A stretch of DNA of 64,000 nt from Homalodisca vitripennis. Its lineage: Eukaryota > Arthropoda > Insecta > Hemiptera > Cicadellidae. The position numbers and the translations under genes are program-made. The stretch's first letter is position 1. Every line of letters begins with the position of its first letter. This document shows, piece by piece, positions 11,650-22,348 of the stretch. The DNA is taken from the NCBI RefSeq assembly GCF_021130785.1, contig NC_060214.1, forward strand, positions 110,005,001 through 110,069,000, read 5' to 3'. Under the pieces are notes generated by a model, which saw nothing but the letters and a program-made list of their open reading frames with translations, was not told the DNA's origin and ran no database searches.

Positions 11650-11906
11650 GCAAGCAACATTCCTCAAACCCTTTCTCTTCGGTGATTTTCTAAAGAAAAT
11701 TAAGTTACTCTAGTAAGGAGCCCTGTAGGATGGACTGGAAAACCATCCTACTGCAGAGAATTGGAGATTTGAGTTTGGGGAGGGGAGCCCTCCATGAACA
11801 CGTCACTGCAATCATAATCATAAAAACACTTTGGGTACTTTCTGTGATTAAAAAGTTATAAAATACGAGTATATCATTAAGCAATAAACATTCTACAGCA
11901 ACTTAG

Positions 11907-12089
11907 AATCACTACATTTAGAACACATAAACCAATACTTAAAACTTTTACTTTTGTAAGGCCTTTCGACTTTTTGTATTTACTTTTGTGATGTGTCTGA
12001 CGTAGATAGCCTTGCTATCGAAAAGTTCTCACATTATTATTGTATTATAGTTATTTAAGTATCGGCTTGTGTTCTAAATGTAGTGATTA
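11907..12089. mobile_element. Short inverted-repeat element with hammerhead-like core
   Basis: Terminal arms of about 35 bp pair (AATCACTACATTTAGAACACA on the left, its complement on the right). Inside, at 11999-12026, CTGACG is followed by a perfect 6-bp stem (GATAGC / GCTATC) and GAAA. That resembles a hammerhead core, except that the base where the core needs A (CTGANGA) is T. Probably a degenerate relative of the Penelope-type motifs elsewhere in the window. Confidence 0.4.
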
Positions 12090-12291
12090 AGTGAATAGTA
12101 GCCAATAAAAGCCCATCTTCAACATCTACAGCAAATTGTTTCCAGGCTCCCCAAATGGACATAACATGGGTAATTAAAAAAAACAATTTCTAAAACTCGT
12201 TACAGCATTTTGTTGCTTTATATCAAAGGACGTATTCCCATAACGTGCAGGAAATGCAACTGTTAGAGTTTTCATTTACTAGAGACAATTC

Positions 12292-12854
12292 GGGTAGGGT
12301 ACGATAAGCGGACCCGGTTTTTTTGTATCGAATTTGGCAAACGATATCACTTAATCATAACCATCGATATAACCAATTGATACTGATTAATTACAGCATA
12401 TTGAACAAATAATCTATATCAACATCTGTAAGCACTTTCAAATAATACACGTAATCGTATTATTAACATTATATATATATACAATGTATATATATATATA
12501 TATATATAATAATAATGTTATTATATACTTAATTATGATTACGTGTGTATAATTACGAACAATTCAATAATTTTGACATAAACCATATGAATTGTGGCTC
12601 ATAAATTATGTATGAGTTTTTCTGTTTGATCGATCTCGTTCTGGTTCGTTTTTATTTGTGTCATTTCTTAATTATTTATGAGTTTTCCTATATTCCTATA
12701 TACCCATATTTTAATTTAAAACATATGATTGTTATTTACGACTCTAGATACTTTTACATCAATTGATAGTCTAGGATTCGAGATGCGAATATTAAGTATC
12801 GATGATTATATTCTTCGATATAAAAAAACCGGGCCCGGTTACCGTACCCTACCC
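12292..12854. mobile_element. hAT-like MITE, copy A
   Basis: Terminal inverted repeats start with GGGTAGGGTACG and extend over about 35 bp. The element is flanked by a perfect 8-bp direct repeat, GACAATTC (12284-12291 and 12855-12862), the target-site length of hAT elements. The interior holds a TA microsatellite (about 12467-12510) and no transposase. A second full copy in opposite orientation lies at 22349-22886. Confidence 0.8.
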
Positions 12855-13029
12855 GACAATTCTAACATTTCTTCTAAGCTTTTAATCGGCTTCACTGTAG
12901 ACTCCATGATATTTTGTGCATTCATCCAATTTGTACATGTGAAACTTTACTATCAAAGTATAATTACTGTATAGCTAACGTAATAATAACTCCCTCCATT
13001 TATTTATACTAACTCACTTTAGCTCGTAT

Positions 13030-13222
13030 ACAAAAGGTATGAAGAAAGTTGCTGAGCCTGTTATATCCTTGAAAGTGAGTCAGGAGGCAATAAAAACTGT
13101 CCATCCCATTTTCTTCACAATTATTAAAGGAAACATCCAATGCCTATAATTGAACCGCTAAATCACTGATACTGTATTGAGATGAGTTAGCCAGGCCGTT
13201 ACTTTATGGTACTTCGTATTAC
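13030..13222 (+). repeat. Direct repeat flanking a 2-kb insert, left copy
   Basis: About 190 bp, from AAGGTATGAAGAAAGTTG to ACTTCGTATTAC, recur at 15258-15437 with few differences. Between them lie a MITE fragment, a 1.7-kb element and a TA tract. They could be terminal direct repeats of a compound element or the result of a segmental duplication. Confidence 0.75.
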
Positions 13223-13375
13223 CGAATTTGGCAAACGCTATTGCTTAATCATAACCATCGATATAACCAATTGATTAAATAAACCATCGATACTGATTAA
13301 ATAAACAAATAATCTATATCAACATCTGTAAGCACTTTCAAATAATACACGAAATCGTATTATTAACATTATATA
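13223..13375 (+). mobile_element. Fragment of the GGGTAGGG MITE
   Basis: The segment matches the left part of the MITE at 12292 (GAATTTGGCAAACG onwards, then the AATCTATATCAACATCTG block) but lacks both termini. It stops at the TA tract where the next element begins. Confidence 0.7.
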
Positions 13376-13376
13376 T

Positions 13377-15060
13377 ATACTCGCCTTCGGCTCGCTGGGG
13401 CTACGCCCCCAGACCCCCAAAGTTAGTGCTTAAAATTCGGGGATAAGAGGAATTCGGGTGACAGGTTAAATCCGTAAATTAGAAAATAGAATTTGTTGAT
13501 TTTATCCCAATTTAGCAAAATTTTTGACTTTACTTTTGTGGCTTAACCGTTAGAGATACGAGAAAAAGTGACTAGACCTTACTTGTCGGAAAATTAATTT
13601 TTATCTTTTATTTTTCGATTCCGTCATCCAGATTTAAACTGCGAGCTTTGGTTTAGCCAGGAATGGGCTCGGGAAAAAAGTCTGCACTGGTCAGCTATCT
13701 TGAATTGTTTAGTATAAACATAATAAAAAACCGACCTTAAGGCAGTATTTTAAGTTGAACAGTTGGTTTAATATCATCAGAAGATTATCTAGTCAAGCCA
13801 GGAAATTCCCTGGGGGGGGGGGGGGGTTAACACACCAGGGGGTTCAATTTACTCAGGAGGTTCTGGTCATACTAGGAAATTCCAGGGCGTTTTAATGTTA
13901 CCTTCTCTAACGCTCAGCCAATTTACAATGTGGGGTTTTGTAGTCACTCGTTAAATTAGTAACACAAGTTAAATCCAGAACAAGAACGGATTGCACAAAT
14001 TACAGTCGCATCATATTTACAACTCCTGAAATTGCTAAATACGACCAAGATTTTGTCATTAAGAGAGATTTTAGAAGGCTTACATAAGGATATATGCGAC
14101 AAAAACTACCTAATCTTTTTTTAGATCTCTAGATTGTCTAGTTATTGAACATTTGGGATTTAAGTTATGACCAACGGTTCGGCTGCTACCGACTCCAGAA
14201 ACAAAATTTTCACCTAAAAAATTATAAAATATTTCCTTTTAAACAGGTTTTTTTCGGCCAGACCATTTAGGATAGGGCAAAAAGTTACTAGACTTTTTTT
14301 GTAGAACACGTCGTTTACTAAAACTTATTAAATGACGTGTTTTGACTTAAATCACGTTTTGCGGTCAAACTAATGGAGATATAGTAAAAAGTCACTGAAC
14401 CTTTTTTGTAGATCATATTATTTCCTAAATCTAAACCTTTGTTTTATTTTGACCTCCGACCAATTTTTTCACCGCTATCGACCCCAAAAACAAAGTTTTC
14501 ACGTGAAAATTACAAAAAAATTGCACATAATCACGTTTTTCGGCCAAACCAATGGAGATAGGGCAAAAAGTTACCGGACCTTTCTGTAAATCGCGCAATT
14601 AGCTAATTTGATGGGTCAATCAGATTTGAGCTACGACCAACGGTTCGGCCGCTATCGGGCTCGAAACATTATTTTTATCGAAAAAATATCTGGAATGTCA
14701 AATTATTCGAGCGTTTTGTCGCTTAACCATGGAAGATAGAGCAAAAAGTCACTGGACCTTTTTTGTAGTTCACTTCATTCCTGACTATGGATTTTCCGTC
14801 AAATCCGAGCTAGCTCCAAACGGTTCGCCCGCTATCGGGCTTACAAAAAAGGCCTGCAAGGGTAAAAAATGCGCGTTTTTTGCGAATTTTTTTGAGGGAT
14901 TTAAAATTAAAAATTCCCGGTTTTCAGACTTTTCCTGTTGGTTATACGGCAAAAGGTACCCTGCGTGCAAAATTTCAAGTTTCTAGCACTTCTAGAGTAG
15001 ATTAGAATTTGTATACATATATCAGTCAGTCGCTCAGTTTCACATGCGGCTGTATAGTAT
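13377..15060. mobile_element. Unclassified 1.7-kb element with internal repeats
   Basis: It begins after a TA run with CTCGCCTTCGGCTCG and a GC-rich hairpin (GGGGCTACGCCCC), and ends near a CAGTCAGTCGCTCAG block before another TA-rich run. In between, a diverged unit recurs at about 13555, 14280, 14390, 14565 and 14740, each reading roughly as a plea of 'GGAGATAG.GCAAAAAGT.AC.GGACCTTTTTTGTA'-like blocks with many substitutions. No conserved protein was recognised; the overlapping opposite frames at 14729-14986 are not convincing genes. The class is unknown. Confidence 0.45.
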
Positions 15061-15061
15061 A

Positions 15062-15108
15062 TTAGATAATATATATCTAATAGTAATAATAATCTAATAA
15101 TGATATAA

Positions 15109-15152
<44 letters not shown>

Positions 15153-15192
15153 GTAAATAGTAAATCTAATAATAATATAATATATATTATAT

Positions 15193-15226
<34 letters not shown>

Positions 15227-15235
15227 GAATACTAT
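15062..15235. repeat. TA-rich microsatellite region
   Basis: Long (TA)n runs with a TAGTAATAATCTAATAATGATATAA-like imperfect unit repeated twice; prone to cruciforms and to length errors. Minus-strand open frames here are artefacts of the repeat. Confidence 0.85.
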
Positions 15236-15257
15236 AATCATTGTTATTATACATACA

Positions 15258-15437
15258 CAAGGTATGAAGAAAGTTGTCGATTCTTGAAAGTGAGTCAGGA
15301 GGCAATAAAAACTGTCCATCCCATTTTCTTCACAATTATTAAAAGGAAACATCCAATGCCTATAATTGAACCGCTAAATCACTGATACTGTATTGAGATG
15401 AGTTAGCCAAGCCGTTACTTTATGGCACTTCGTATTA
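15258..15437 (+). repeat. Direct repeat flanking a 2-kb insert, right copy
   Basis: Matches 13030-13222 nearly throughout, with a small deletion near its start and one extra A in the AATTATTAAAAGG block. Confidence 0.75.
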
Positions 15438-15587
15438 CAGTACTTATTATTTTCTAATCAATAATATTGTAACTATTACACACTAATTTTGTACTTTTTT
15501 ATACACTCTTAATAATCTAAATTAAGTTTAAAATAAAAAACCCCTAAATGGATTAAATTTTTTGACTTTCTAGTAAGAAACAGGAGT

Positions 15588-16349
15588 GAAATCCCATAGG
15601 TTACATGTAACGAAGATTTTATCTTGGTAGACAGCAGCCATATGAATAACGTTAATTCTGGAGTAACATCGACTGAGTCCATAGATGAAATCCCATACAT
15701 GTAACGAAGATTTTATCTTGGTAGACAGCAGCCATATGAATAACGTTAATTCTGGAGTAACATCGACTGAGTCCATAGATGAAATCCCATACATGTAACG
15801 AAGATTTTATCTTGGTAGACAGCAGCCATATGAATAACGTTAATTCTGGAGTAACATCGACTGAGTCCATAGATGAAATCCCATACATGTAACGAAGATT
15901 TTATCTTGGTAGACAGCAGCCATATGAATAACGTTAATTCTGTAGTAACATCGACTGAGTCCATAGATGAAATCCCATACATGTAACGAAGATTTTATCT
16001 TGGTAGACAGCAGCCATATGAATAACGTTAATTCTGTAGTAACATCGAATGAGTTCCATAGATGAAATCCCATAGGTACATGTAACGAAGATTTTATCTT
16101 GGTAGACAGCAGCCATATGAATAACGTTAATTCTGGAGTAACATCGACTGAGTCCATAGATGAAATCCCATACATGTAACGAAGATTTTATCTTGGTAGA
16201 CAGCAGCCATATGAATAACGTTAATTCTGGAGTAACATCGACTGAGTCCATAGATGAAATCCCATACATGTAACGAAGATTTTATCTTGGTAGACAGCAG
16301 CCATATGAATAACGTTAATTCTGGAGTAACATCGACTGAGTCCATAGAT
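15588..16349. repeat. 94-bp satellite, eight units
   Basis: Units begin at 15588, 15687, 15781, 15875, 15969, 16064, 16162 and 16256, each opening with GAAATCCCATA. Most are exactly 94 bp and nearly identical; units 1, 5 and 6 carry small insertions. The minus strand is open in several frames because the unit lacks stops there, giving overlapping repeat-derived frames up to 111 codons. It lies in intron 2 of the Ras-like gene. High identity implies recent amplification or homogenisation. Confidence 0.95.
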
Positions 16350-17995
16350 ACTTGGAGCGGCTTTCTTCTGTTGTTAATTGGCGGTATATCCAGCGCCTTT
16401 GGTATATAATTACATTTGTGTGTGGGTGGCCAGAGATACCACCTAATTCCAAATTGTTATTGCAAATGATTCATTCTTTGAAAGTTGGAACCTATGTCTA
16501 ATTGAAAAGAATATATGTGTAACTAATTAAAAATACAGTAAATGAAGCATCATTTGAAACACTGATATTAAAGCATGTCAGCATGTATATTTCTAATCAT
16601 TCCAACTTATTTAAAAATATCAACCATTTTTTCATTTAAAATGTATCAATCTTTTTGTACTCTCTACGAGGAAATTTTAATATTTTACCGGACTTTTTGC
16701 CAAAAGGGTTTTTCTTGTATTTATTGGTTTTTTAAATTTTTGCAAACAACTTAAAATTTAAAATTTCAGACGACGAAATAAAAATGCAATTATGTTGTTT
16801 AAAAAAAAGCACTGAATTAGATATTCGAGATAAATATTGAAGCCAGAGTTATGTAGAGGAATATTTTTAAATAGCGATATTTTTTAATTCGTTTTCCTCA
16901 GGCCTAGAATGTGTAGCTTTTTCTATGCTTATTTTAGGTTTAAAAATCATATGTAACAAATCTAATTCTCTGACTTATTTGTGTCAAATCTGTTATACAT
17001 CTGTTTTACTACACAGCTGTTCTACATTTAAGCATAAAACATATTTTCTTAAATTGTGATATCTTTACCAGCCCTCCACAACATGTAAGAGCAGAGTCAG
17101 ATTTTTATGAGTCCAAAAATAAATTGAAAATACTTCTCATTAAAGATAAATACTATAATGGCTAAGCTTACTCACTGGCTCTTTTTGGATGGTTTAAAAT
17201 CGGATTTGGATGGTTAAAATGGTTCCCAAACTGTTAGTAGTACAAAGTTTTAGACCACAGTTCCTGTTTTTTTTCCAAAATCTTATTACCACCACAACTA
17301 AAGGCCCAAATGTGTTTTGATACACATCCATTTCTCATACTACTTATCACATAAATAAAACACATAAATCTGATAGTATTTTATTAAATTTTATTCAACT
17401 TTTATTTCTTGAAATGCTTTTATGAAGTTTTTAAGAAAACTGATTGTTATATCAAATTTCCGTTTTATATAAAAAAAATCAGATATATTCAAGTACAATA
17501 AATGGTATATTAAAAGTTTCCAGTATATTTTTAAATTCTTAGAAATTAATAAATGTAGTTACGTAATTAATTTTGTGATTGTTTGTATACAAACACATAG
17601 TGTTTCACGCGTCACATAGATCCTGTCTCCCTTCTAAAAATATAGGTTTCGCAGGACCTAACCCTTTTTCTCATTATACTTTAATTACTGATTTTTATAT
17701 TTACTTGATTCCTAAGCTAATTTTTGTTGTGGAAAATCGTGAAAGAGATTAACACGTTAAGCACGCAAGCATTGTACAACCATTTTCTGTTGATATCCAA
17801 TCTCCAAATTGGCAGGTCAAAATAGATTAATCTGATAAATTCCAAACTAGTTGATGCAAAATTTAATTTGTCTGTGACATTTAATAATTCTATGCAACAT
17901 TTCAGTAGTTAAATAACAGTTATTTTATAGTATTTATTTTTATTATACAAAAATAAAAATTTAAATCCTTATTTATTGACGATTACTTGGTGCAG
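16350..17995. other. Intron 2 remainder, no feature recognised
   Basis: AT-rich intronic sequence between the satellite and the third coding exon. No repeats or coding potential were recognised. The acceptor at 17993-17995 (CAG) has only a weak pyrimidine tract. Confidence 0.5.
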
Positions 17996-18229
17996 GGGGT
18001 CGGCCTAACCCTGGATATCTTGGACACCTCCGGCGCCTTCGAGTTCCCTGCCATGAGAGCCCTCTCCATCTCCTCAGCTGATGCGTTCATCCTGGTGTAC
18101 TCTGTGGTGGACGCTGCGTCCTTCGAGGAGGCGAGAGTTATCCGGGAGCAGATCCTGGAGACCAAGGGAGGTGTGGTACCCATCGTCGTCGTCGGCAACA
18201 AGATCGACCTGGCCGACGAGAAGAGAGAG
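17996..18229 (+). CDS. Ras-like GTPase, switch II and NKxD exon
   Basis: This 234-bp exon codes for 78 residues, phase 0 at both ends, and is much GC-richer than its surroundings. It contains the G3 motif DTSG within LDILDTSGAFEFPAMR and the guanine-specificity motif NKID. Where classical Ras has Gln61, needed for GTP hydrolysis, this protein has Ala. The FPAMR segment after G3 is shared with RASD/Di-Ras-like proteins. The donor GTTGGT is weak but valid, and the join to the next exon reads DEKRE then VSMEMTE, matching the expected family layout. Confidence 0.92.
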
Positions 18230-18514
18230 GTTGGTCAATGGCGGTCTTCTAAAAGAGGCCATCCTTCAATATTTATTTGAAAAAAATAAAATTCTTTGAT
18301 AATGTTTAATATTGTAAAAAGTTAATTGTCGAAATGTTTTTTTTATTATTTATTTAGAAGAGGTTTGGTTCATTTTTTATGATTGTATCCGAATGAGGAT
18401 AATACCTGCTCGAGGTTCTTATTAAACAGAATAAAAGGTGGAGATGGTGCAACACAAAGCCATCAATCAACAGTTATTGAAATTACTGTTTTTTAATAAT
18501 AATTATATTTTAAT

Positions 18515-18945
18515 TGAATTATATTTACAACGCCGATGTAGAGTTTGCCGTGTTGCCACGATCAAGAAAATCTGTTTATGTTTATAGCCATTGTGCACGT
18601 ACATGTACTTTATTATAAAGTGGTCTAACACTCAAACTTTAAGTTCAATCAGAAATATATCTTAAAGACAAATATACATAATAACTTAGCGCCTTCATAT
18701 AGTGTTTGGCTATGTAATACACGTAACTGTCTCGTAATTGCTGTTTATAGTGTGCAGGCGCTTTGAAAACTTTTATCTTCTGCAGCGCCGCCTGTTGGCA
18801 AGTCACATCAATGGGTATAGCATATAAACCTTCTCCGTGGAAAAATACGTATACATACAAATTTTCATCGTGATCGGTTATATAGTTTGCGATTCCATAA
18901 AGGACAAACACACAAACATTCATTTATATATATAGAAATAGATTC
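18515..18945 (-). mobile_element. Interspersed repeat, TA-to-CTAGT family, copy 1
   Basis: On the minus strand this matches 56090-56500: both begin after TA runs with ATGTTTGTGTGTTTGTCC and share GACCGATCA, TATGCCCATTGATGTAAC, GCGCCTGCACA and ATGGCTATAAACATA-type blocks. This copy lacks the 3' end seen in the other. The minus-strand open frame at 18923-18645 is part of the repeat and has no known domain. Confidence 0.7.
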
Positions 18946-19293
18946 GATACTAAACCATTATAGTTCAAAAGTGAGTGAAGCGCCACATTGCATGTTCAGT
19001 TTATAAAGAAACAAACAAACAGATGTATACGTAGTAAATGACACGTGGTAGAACACTTAGTAAGTAATAGGCAGGTGAACTGAAGTTAAACTCAATATTT
19101 GAATTAAATCAACTCTTCCTACCATACGCGTAGTTACGTGTGTGTAGAAAACTCGGTTGCTTCACCGTCCTTAGAGATCGTGTCAGAAACATCATAGTGC
19201 ACTCAATTGTGTAGCTGATGAGACAATGAGACTGTCACTTCAACACTTGAAATATTCAACACTGTAGATTACACTTGAATTTATAGTCTAGGT

Positions 19294-19999
19294 CAGGGCT
19301 GCCCAACCAACGGCCCGCGGGCCGGATCCGGCCCGCGGGGCAGTTTTATGTGGCCCGCAATGTTGTCAAAACAACCAAATTTGTTTACAAGCATTTGAAA
19401 TATTAAATAAATACAAATTTTGAGAACCAAGCAGTCCAGCCGATTTCACGTAGAACGAGCCGTATTCATTTGGTGGAGTATGAGTGTTGAAAGAAGTAAT
19501 TGCAGACAGATTTCACTGACTACGGTGGTGGCTGCCGGCTGGCGAATAGAGCGCGCGTAAAGCACGGCACAGCGCACGGTGCGGCGACGTAACCCCTATC
19601 CAATTCAAGGTCACCACTCGCCACGTAATTTGTATGTCCTAGTATCCTAGTAGGATTAATTAAAATCAATGTATTCAATTTATTGGTGTCTTTTTTATTG
19701 TTCCCTCAGAATTAGAGGAAACATCCAAAAGTCTGGGTTTATATTTATTTCTACTAAAAGAACCTAAAAACATAATATATTATAAACCTTTACCTAACAA
19801 CTAATAAATAATAAGAAATTACAATAATCAGGAAACAAGGGCCAAATAACCTCAAAACTCATATTTTGCACAAGATTTCTGGAACAAACCCCGGGCAATA
19901 CGTTTTGTTTGGGGTTCCAAATCCCCTGGGATGTTGGCCCGCCTGGCCATAAAGGCTTTAAAAATGTGGCCCTTGGGTAAAAAAGGTTGGGCACCCCTG
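19294..19999. mobile_element. Non-autonomous hAT element with 8-bp TSD
   Basis: The ends read CAGGGCTGCCCAACC and GGTTGGGCACCCCTG, terminal inverted repeats of hAT type. A perfect 8-bp target duplication, GTCTAGGT, flanks them (19286-19293 and 20000-20007). The 706-bp interior holds GC-rich subterminal palindromes (GGCCCGCGGGCC) and no intact transposase. It is a deletion derivative that a full-length hAT transposase elsewhere could have mobilised. It lies in intron 3 of the Ras-like gene. Confidence 0.93.
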
Positions 20000-20339
20000 G
20001 TCTAGGTGTCCTTGATGTCGAAACTATGTAAAAAGTTCTTTTTGAGCCTCTTCGTTGCCATCTTTTTATCGATCTCTTCAGACGCTAAATGACTCTAGTT
20101 TCCAGGAGTCAACAGGAGTTGAAGCTAAAAGCAGTGTCAGATACCAGACGCTTCAATAACAGAAAAGTGGATTAGAGCTAAACTCAACATTCAAATACAA
20201 ATAGTGTTATTGCTTATGTACTTTTAAATGTACATTTTTTCCATGCATTAAGTATTAGATGTAAAAGACAAAGATACTATCTAACTATTTAAAATAAATT
20301 TAAAGACTGTAATGAAACCTATCTTAGTTGTCCTTTGAC

Positions 20340-20545
20340 AGAGTATACCACTAAGGTATATAGTACTAAGGCCGGAGTAAATTATAATGGCTATAAATAT
20401 ACACTTTGAAAATAATTTGTCGGTCGTGGCATGAAGGCAAACTCAACACTGGTATCGGAAATATCATTCACTGGAACCAAAAGTGCTCATACAGGTGCAA
20501 AGTCAAGAAAATTGCGTGTGAAGCCGCAAGTAACTGTTAGTTATT
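20340..20545 (+). mobile_element. TA-to-CTAGT repeat, 3' fragment
   Basis: It matches 56405-56570 (ATGGCTATAAA, then AAGTGCTCATACA, then GCGTGTGAAGCCGC). The copy is diverged; the short open frame at 20431-20625 overlaps it and is not a gene. Confidence 0.55.
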
Positions 20546-21106
20546 TTTATATATTTAACCCTTTTGTACCCCCCATTTCGACTTCTACCAAAACTAGGGA
20601 TGCTGAAAATCGATTTCATTCTTAGAGAAAATTTATATTTTCTTTTAATCGGAAAAAATCGATTTGATTAAAAATAATATTCTGTGCTAATACAATGCAG
20701 ATTACCTCTCGACCCTGGACTATTATATATTTGTGTCTCATAAAATTAAGTCAGAAAAGTTATAAAACATTAAAAGTCCAAAGTTTCTTATCACCTTTTC
20801 AAATACACTTTGTTATCGTTATGTTGAAATATTAAAATAACTAATGGTAATTATTTTGGAAAATAAGACATGCCTATAATTAGTCTACATTGTTTCTATG
20901 GCGATTTAAACTGTTATACCTATTTATAGTTCTACTTACGTACATACAGTATTTTAACCCATAGAATCAAAGACCTGTTACTTGAGTTAGTAAACACACT
21001 ATATTAAACACATATTATACAGTGAAGACTCTTGGAGCAATTGGAATTTTTTTTAACCTTAGCAAATGTTAATAAAAACAATACTTTTCCAAATTGTTTA
21101 TGTTTT

Positions 21107-21150
21107 GGACGAGGCCTTTCGAAACTAAAGGTTTCATCATCAGGCGACTC
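21107..21150 (-). ncRNA. Hammerhead-like ribozyme motif, left Penelope arm
   Basis: Read on the minus strand: CTGATGA, stem II (GAAAC / GTTTC with a CTTTA loop), then GAAA, then AGGCCT, a self-complementary stem III, then C as the predicted cleavage base. A one-piece stem III of this kind favours a dimeric hammerhead, as reported for Penelope-like elements. Stem I pairing beyond two bases is unclear. Confidence 0.6.
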
Positions 21151-21844
21151 AACAAATAAATATTTACATTATTTGTTACAATTAATACTAAAATAACATA
21201 TAGTGTAAATATGCAAGTACAAGAGTTTTGGAAATGTTTCAGCCAGTATGAAAATTAGATAAGACTACAGTTTAATTTTTGAATAAATTAAGAAAAGACT
21301 GGAATTTTCAATAGGGCCCTCTTCATTGTTTATGAGTTTTTCTTTATTAAAAAACATACAAATAAAACTGTCACTCACAGAACAAGCAACAAACTATCCC
21401 AAATTTTAGGAAACCCCAAGACAAAATTTAGAATGATAATAAATCAGGAATTTATGAAATTGAATGCGATGACTGTGATAAAATTTATATTGAACAAAAA
21501 AAGAACAATAAAAACACGATTAAAAGAGCATTTATCACACACAAAATATGGAAGACACAGAACATCAATTAAAAATCAAAAATAATAAAAGAAGTAACAA
21601 AACCAAGGAACTTAAATGCTTTGGAAACACTACACATAAACGGAAATAAAGAAAAACTCATGAACAATGAAGAGGGCCCTATTGAAATTTCCAATCTTTC
21701 TTCTCAATTTATTTAAAAATTAAACTGTAGTCATATCAAATTTTCATACTGGCTGAAATATTTCCAAACTTGTTGTACTTGCATATTTACACCATGTTAT
21801 TTTAATATTGACTGTAACAAAAATAATGTAAATATTTATTTGTG

Positions 21845-21890
21845 GAGTCGCCTGATGATAAAACCTTTGGTTTCGAAAGGCCTCGTCCAA
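21845..21890 (+). ncRNA. Hammerhead-like ribozyme motif, right Penelope arm
   Basis: CTGATGA at 21852-21858, stem II AAACC / GGTTT, GAAA at 21875-21878, self-complementary AGGCCT, then C at 21884. Compared with the left arm the stem II bases differ but pairing is kept (an AGTTT to GGTTT change restores a pair), which supports a conserved structure. Confidence 0.6.
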
Positions 21891-22348
21891 AAAATAAAAA
21901 ATTTGGAAAAGTATTGTTTTTATTAATATTTTACAATATTTACATATTATGCAGATAATATTCATTTAAGATAATGTATATACAGCCATTATTATAACTG
22001 GTTAATGTGTTCCATTCCGGATACATGACACTCTCTATACAAGCACTCAAGCATGTGCTGAACTGTTGGCCTTAAGGCTCTAGCCACTTACGCCTGAATA
22101 CTGAATCTTGTATTACAGTGTTCACAAGAACACTCGTATTACAGTGTAGTACAGTGGAGCACTAATGGATCACACTGTGATTTACTTTGAGGGGATTGGT
22201 ATTGCAGGTTCTGAAGACTACCTACTGATTTTGTAAAGATAGTGTTCTTAATATTACAATTTATAATAAAGTGAGTTTAAATTTACTTTATAAAATTATC
22301 AAAAAATAAATTGTCTTATTACATTTATACAAGTTGAAAATAATCAAC

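Larger units (their letters stand above)
21063..21940 (+). mobile_element. Penelope-like element, endonuclease end with inverted terminal repeats
   Basis: Inverted arms of about 290 bp (21063-21352 and 21650-21935) enclose a short coding remnant. The remnant reads in pieces as the GIY-YIG endonuclease end of Penelope-like retroelements: KLSQILGNPK, then after a frame change SGIYEIECDDCDKIYIE, later EVTKPRNLNALETLHI and NEEGPI, in the order seen in that family. The usual glycine after YI is Glu here, and stops and frameshifts are present. The reverse transcriptase is absent. Both arms carry hammerhead-like cores, a known property of Penelope terminal repeats. It is inactive and sits in intron 3. 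Confidence 0.85.

Noticed and set aside
14729..14986. Overlapping frames on both strands (85 and 61 codons)
   Set aside because: Both fall in the diverged internal repeats of a mobile element and show no domain.
15509..16345. Overlapping minus-strand open frames up to 111 codons
   Set aside because: They follow the 94-bp satellite in all frames and have no start context or domain; described as a repeat.
18645..18923. 92-codon minus-strand open frame
   Set aside because: It lies in an interspersed repeat whose other copy at 56 kb does not keep the frame open.
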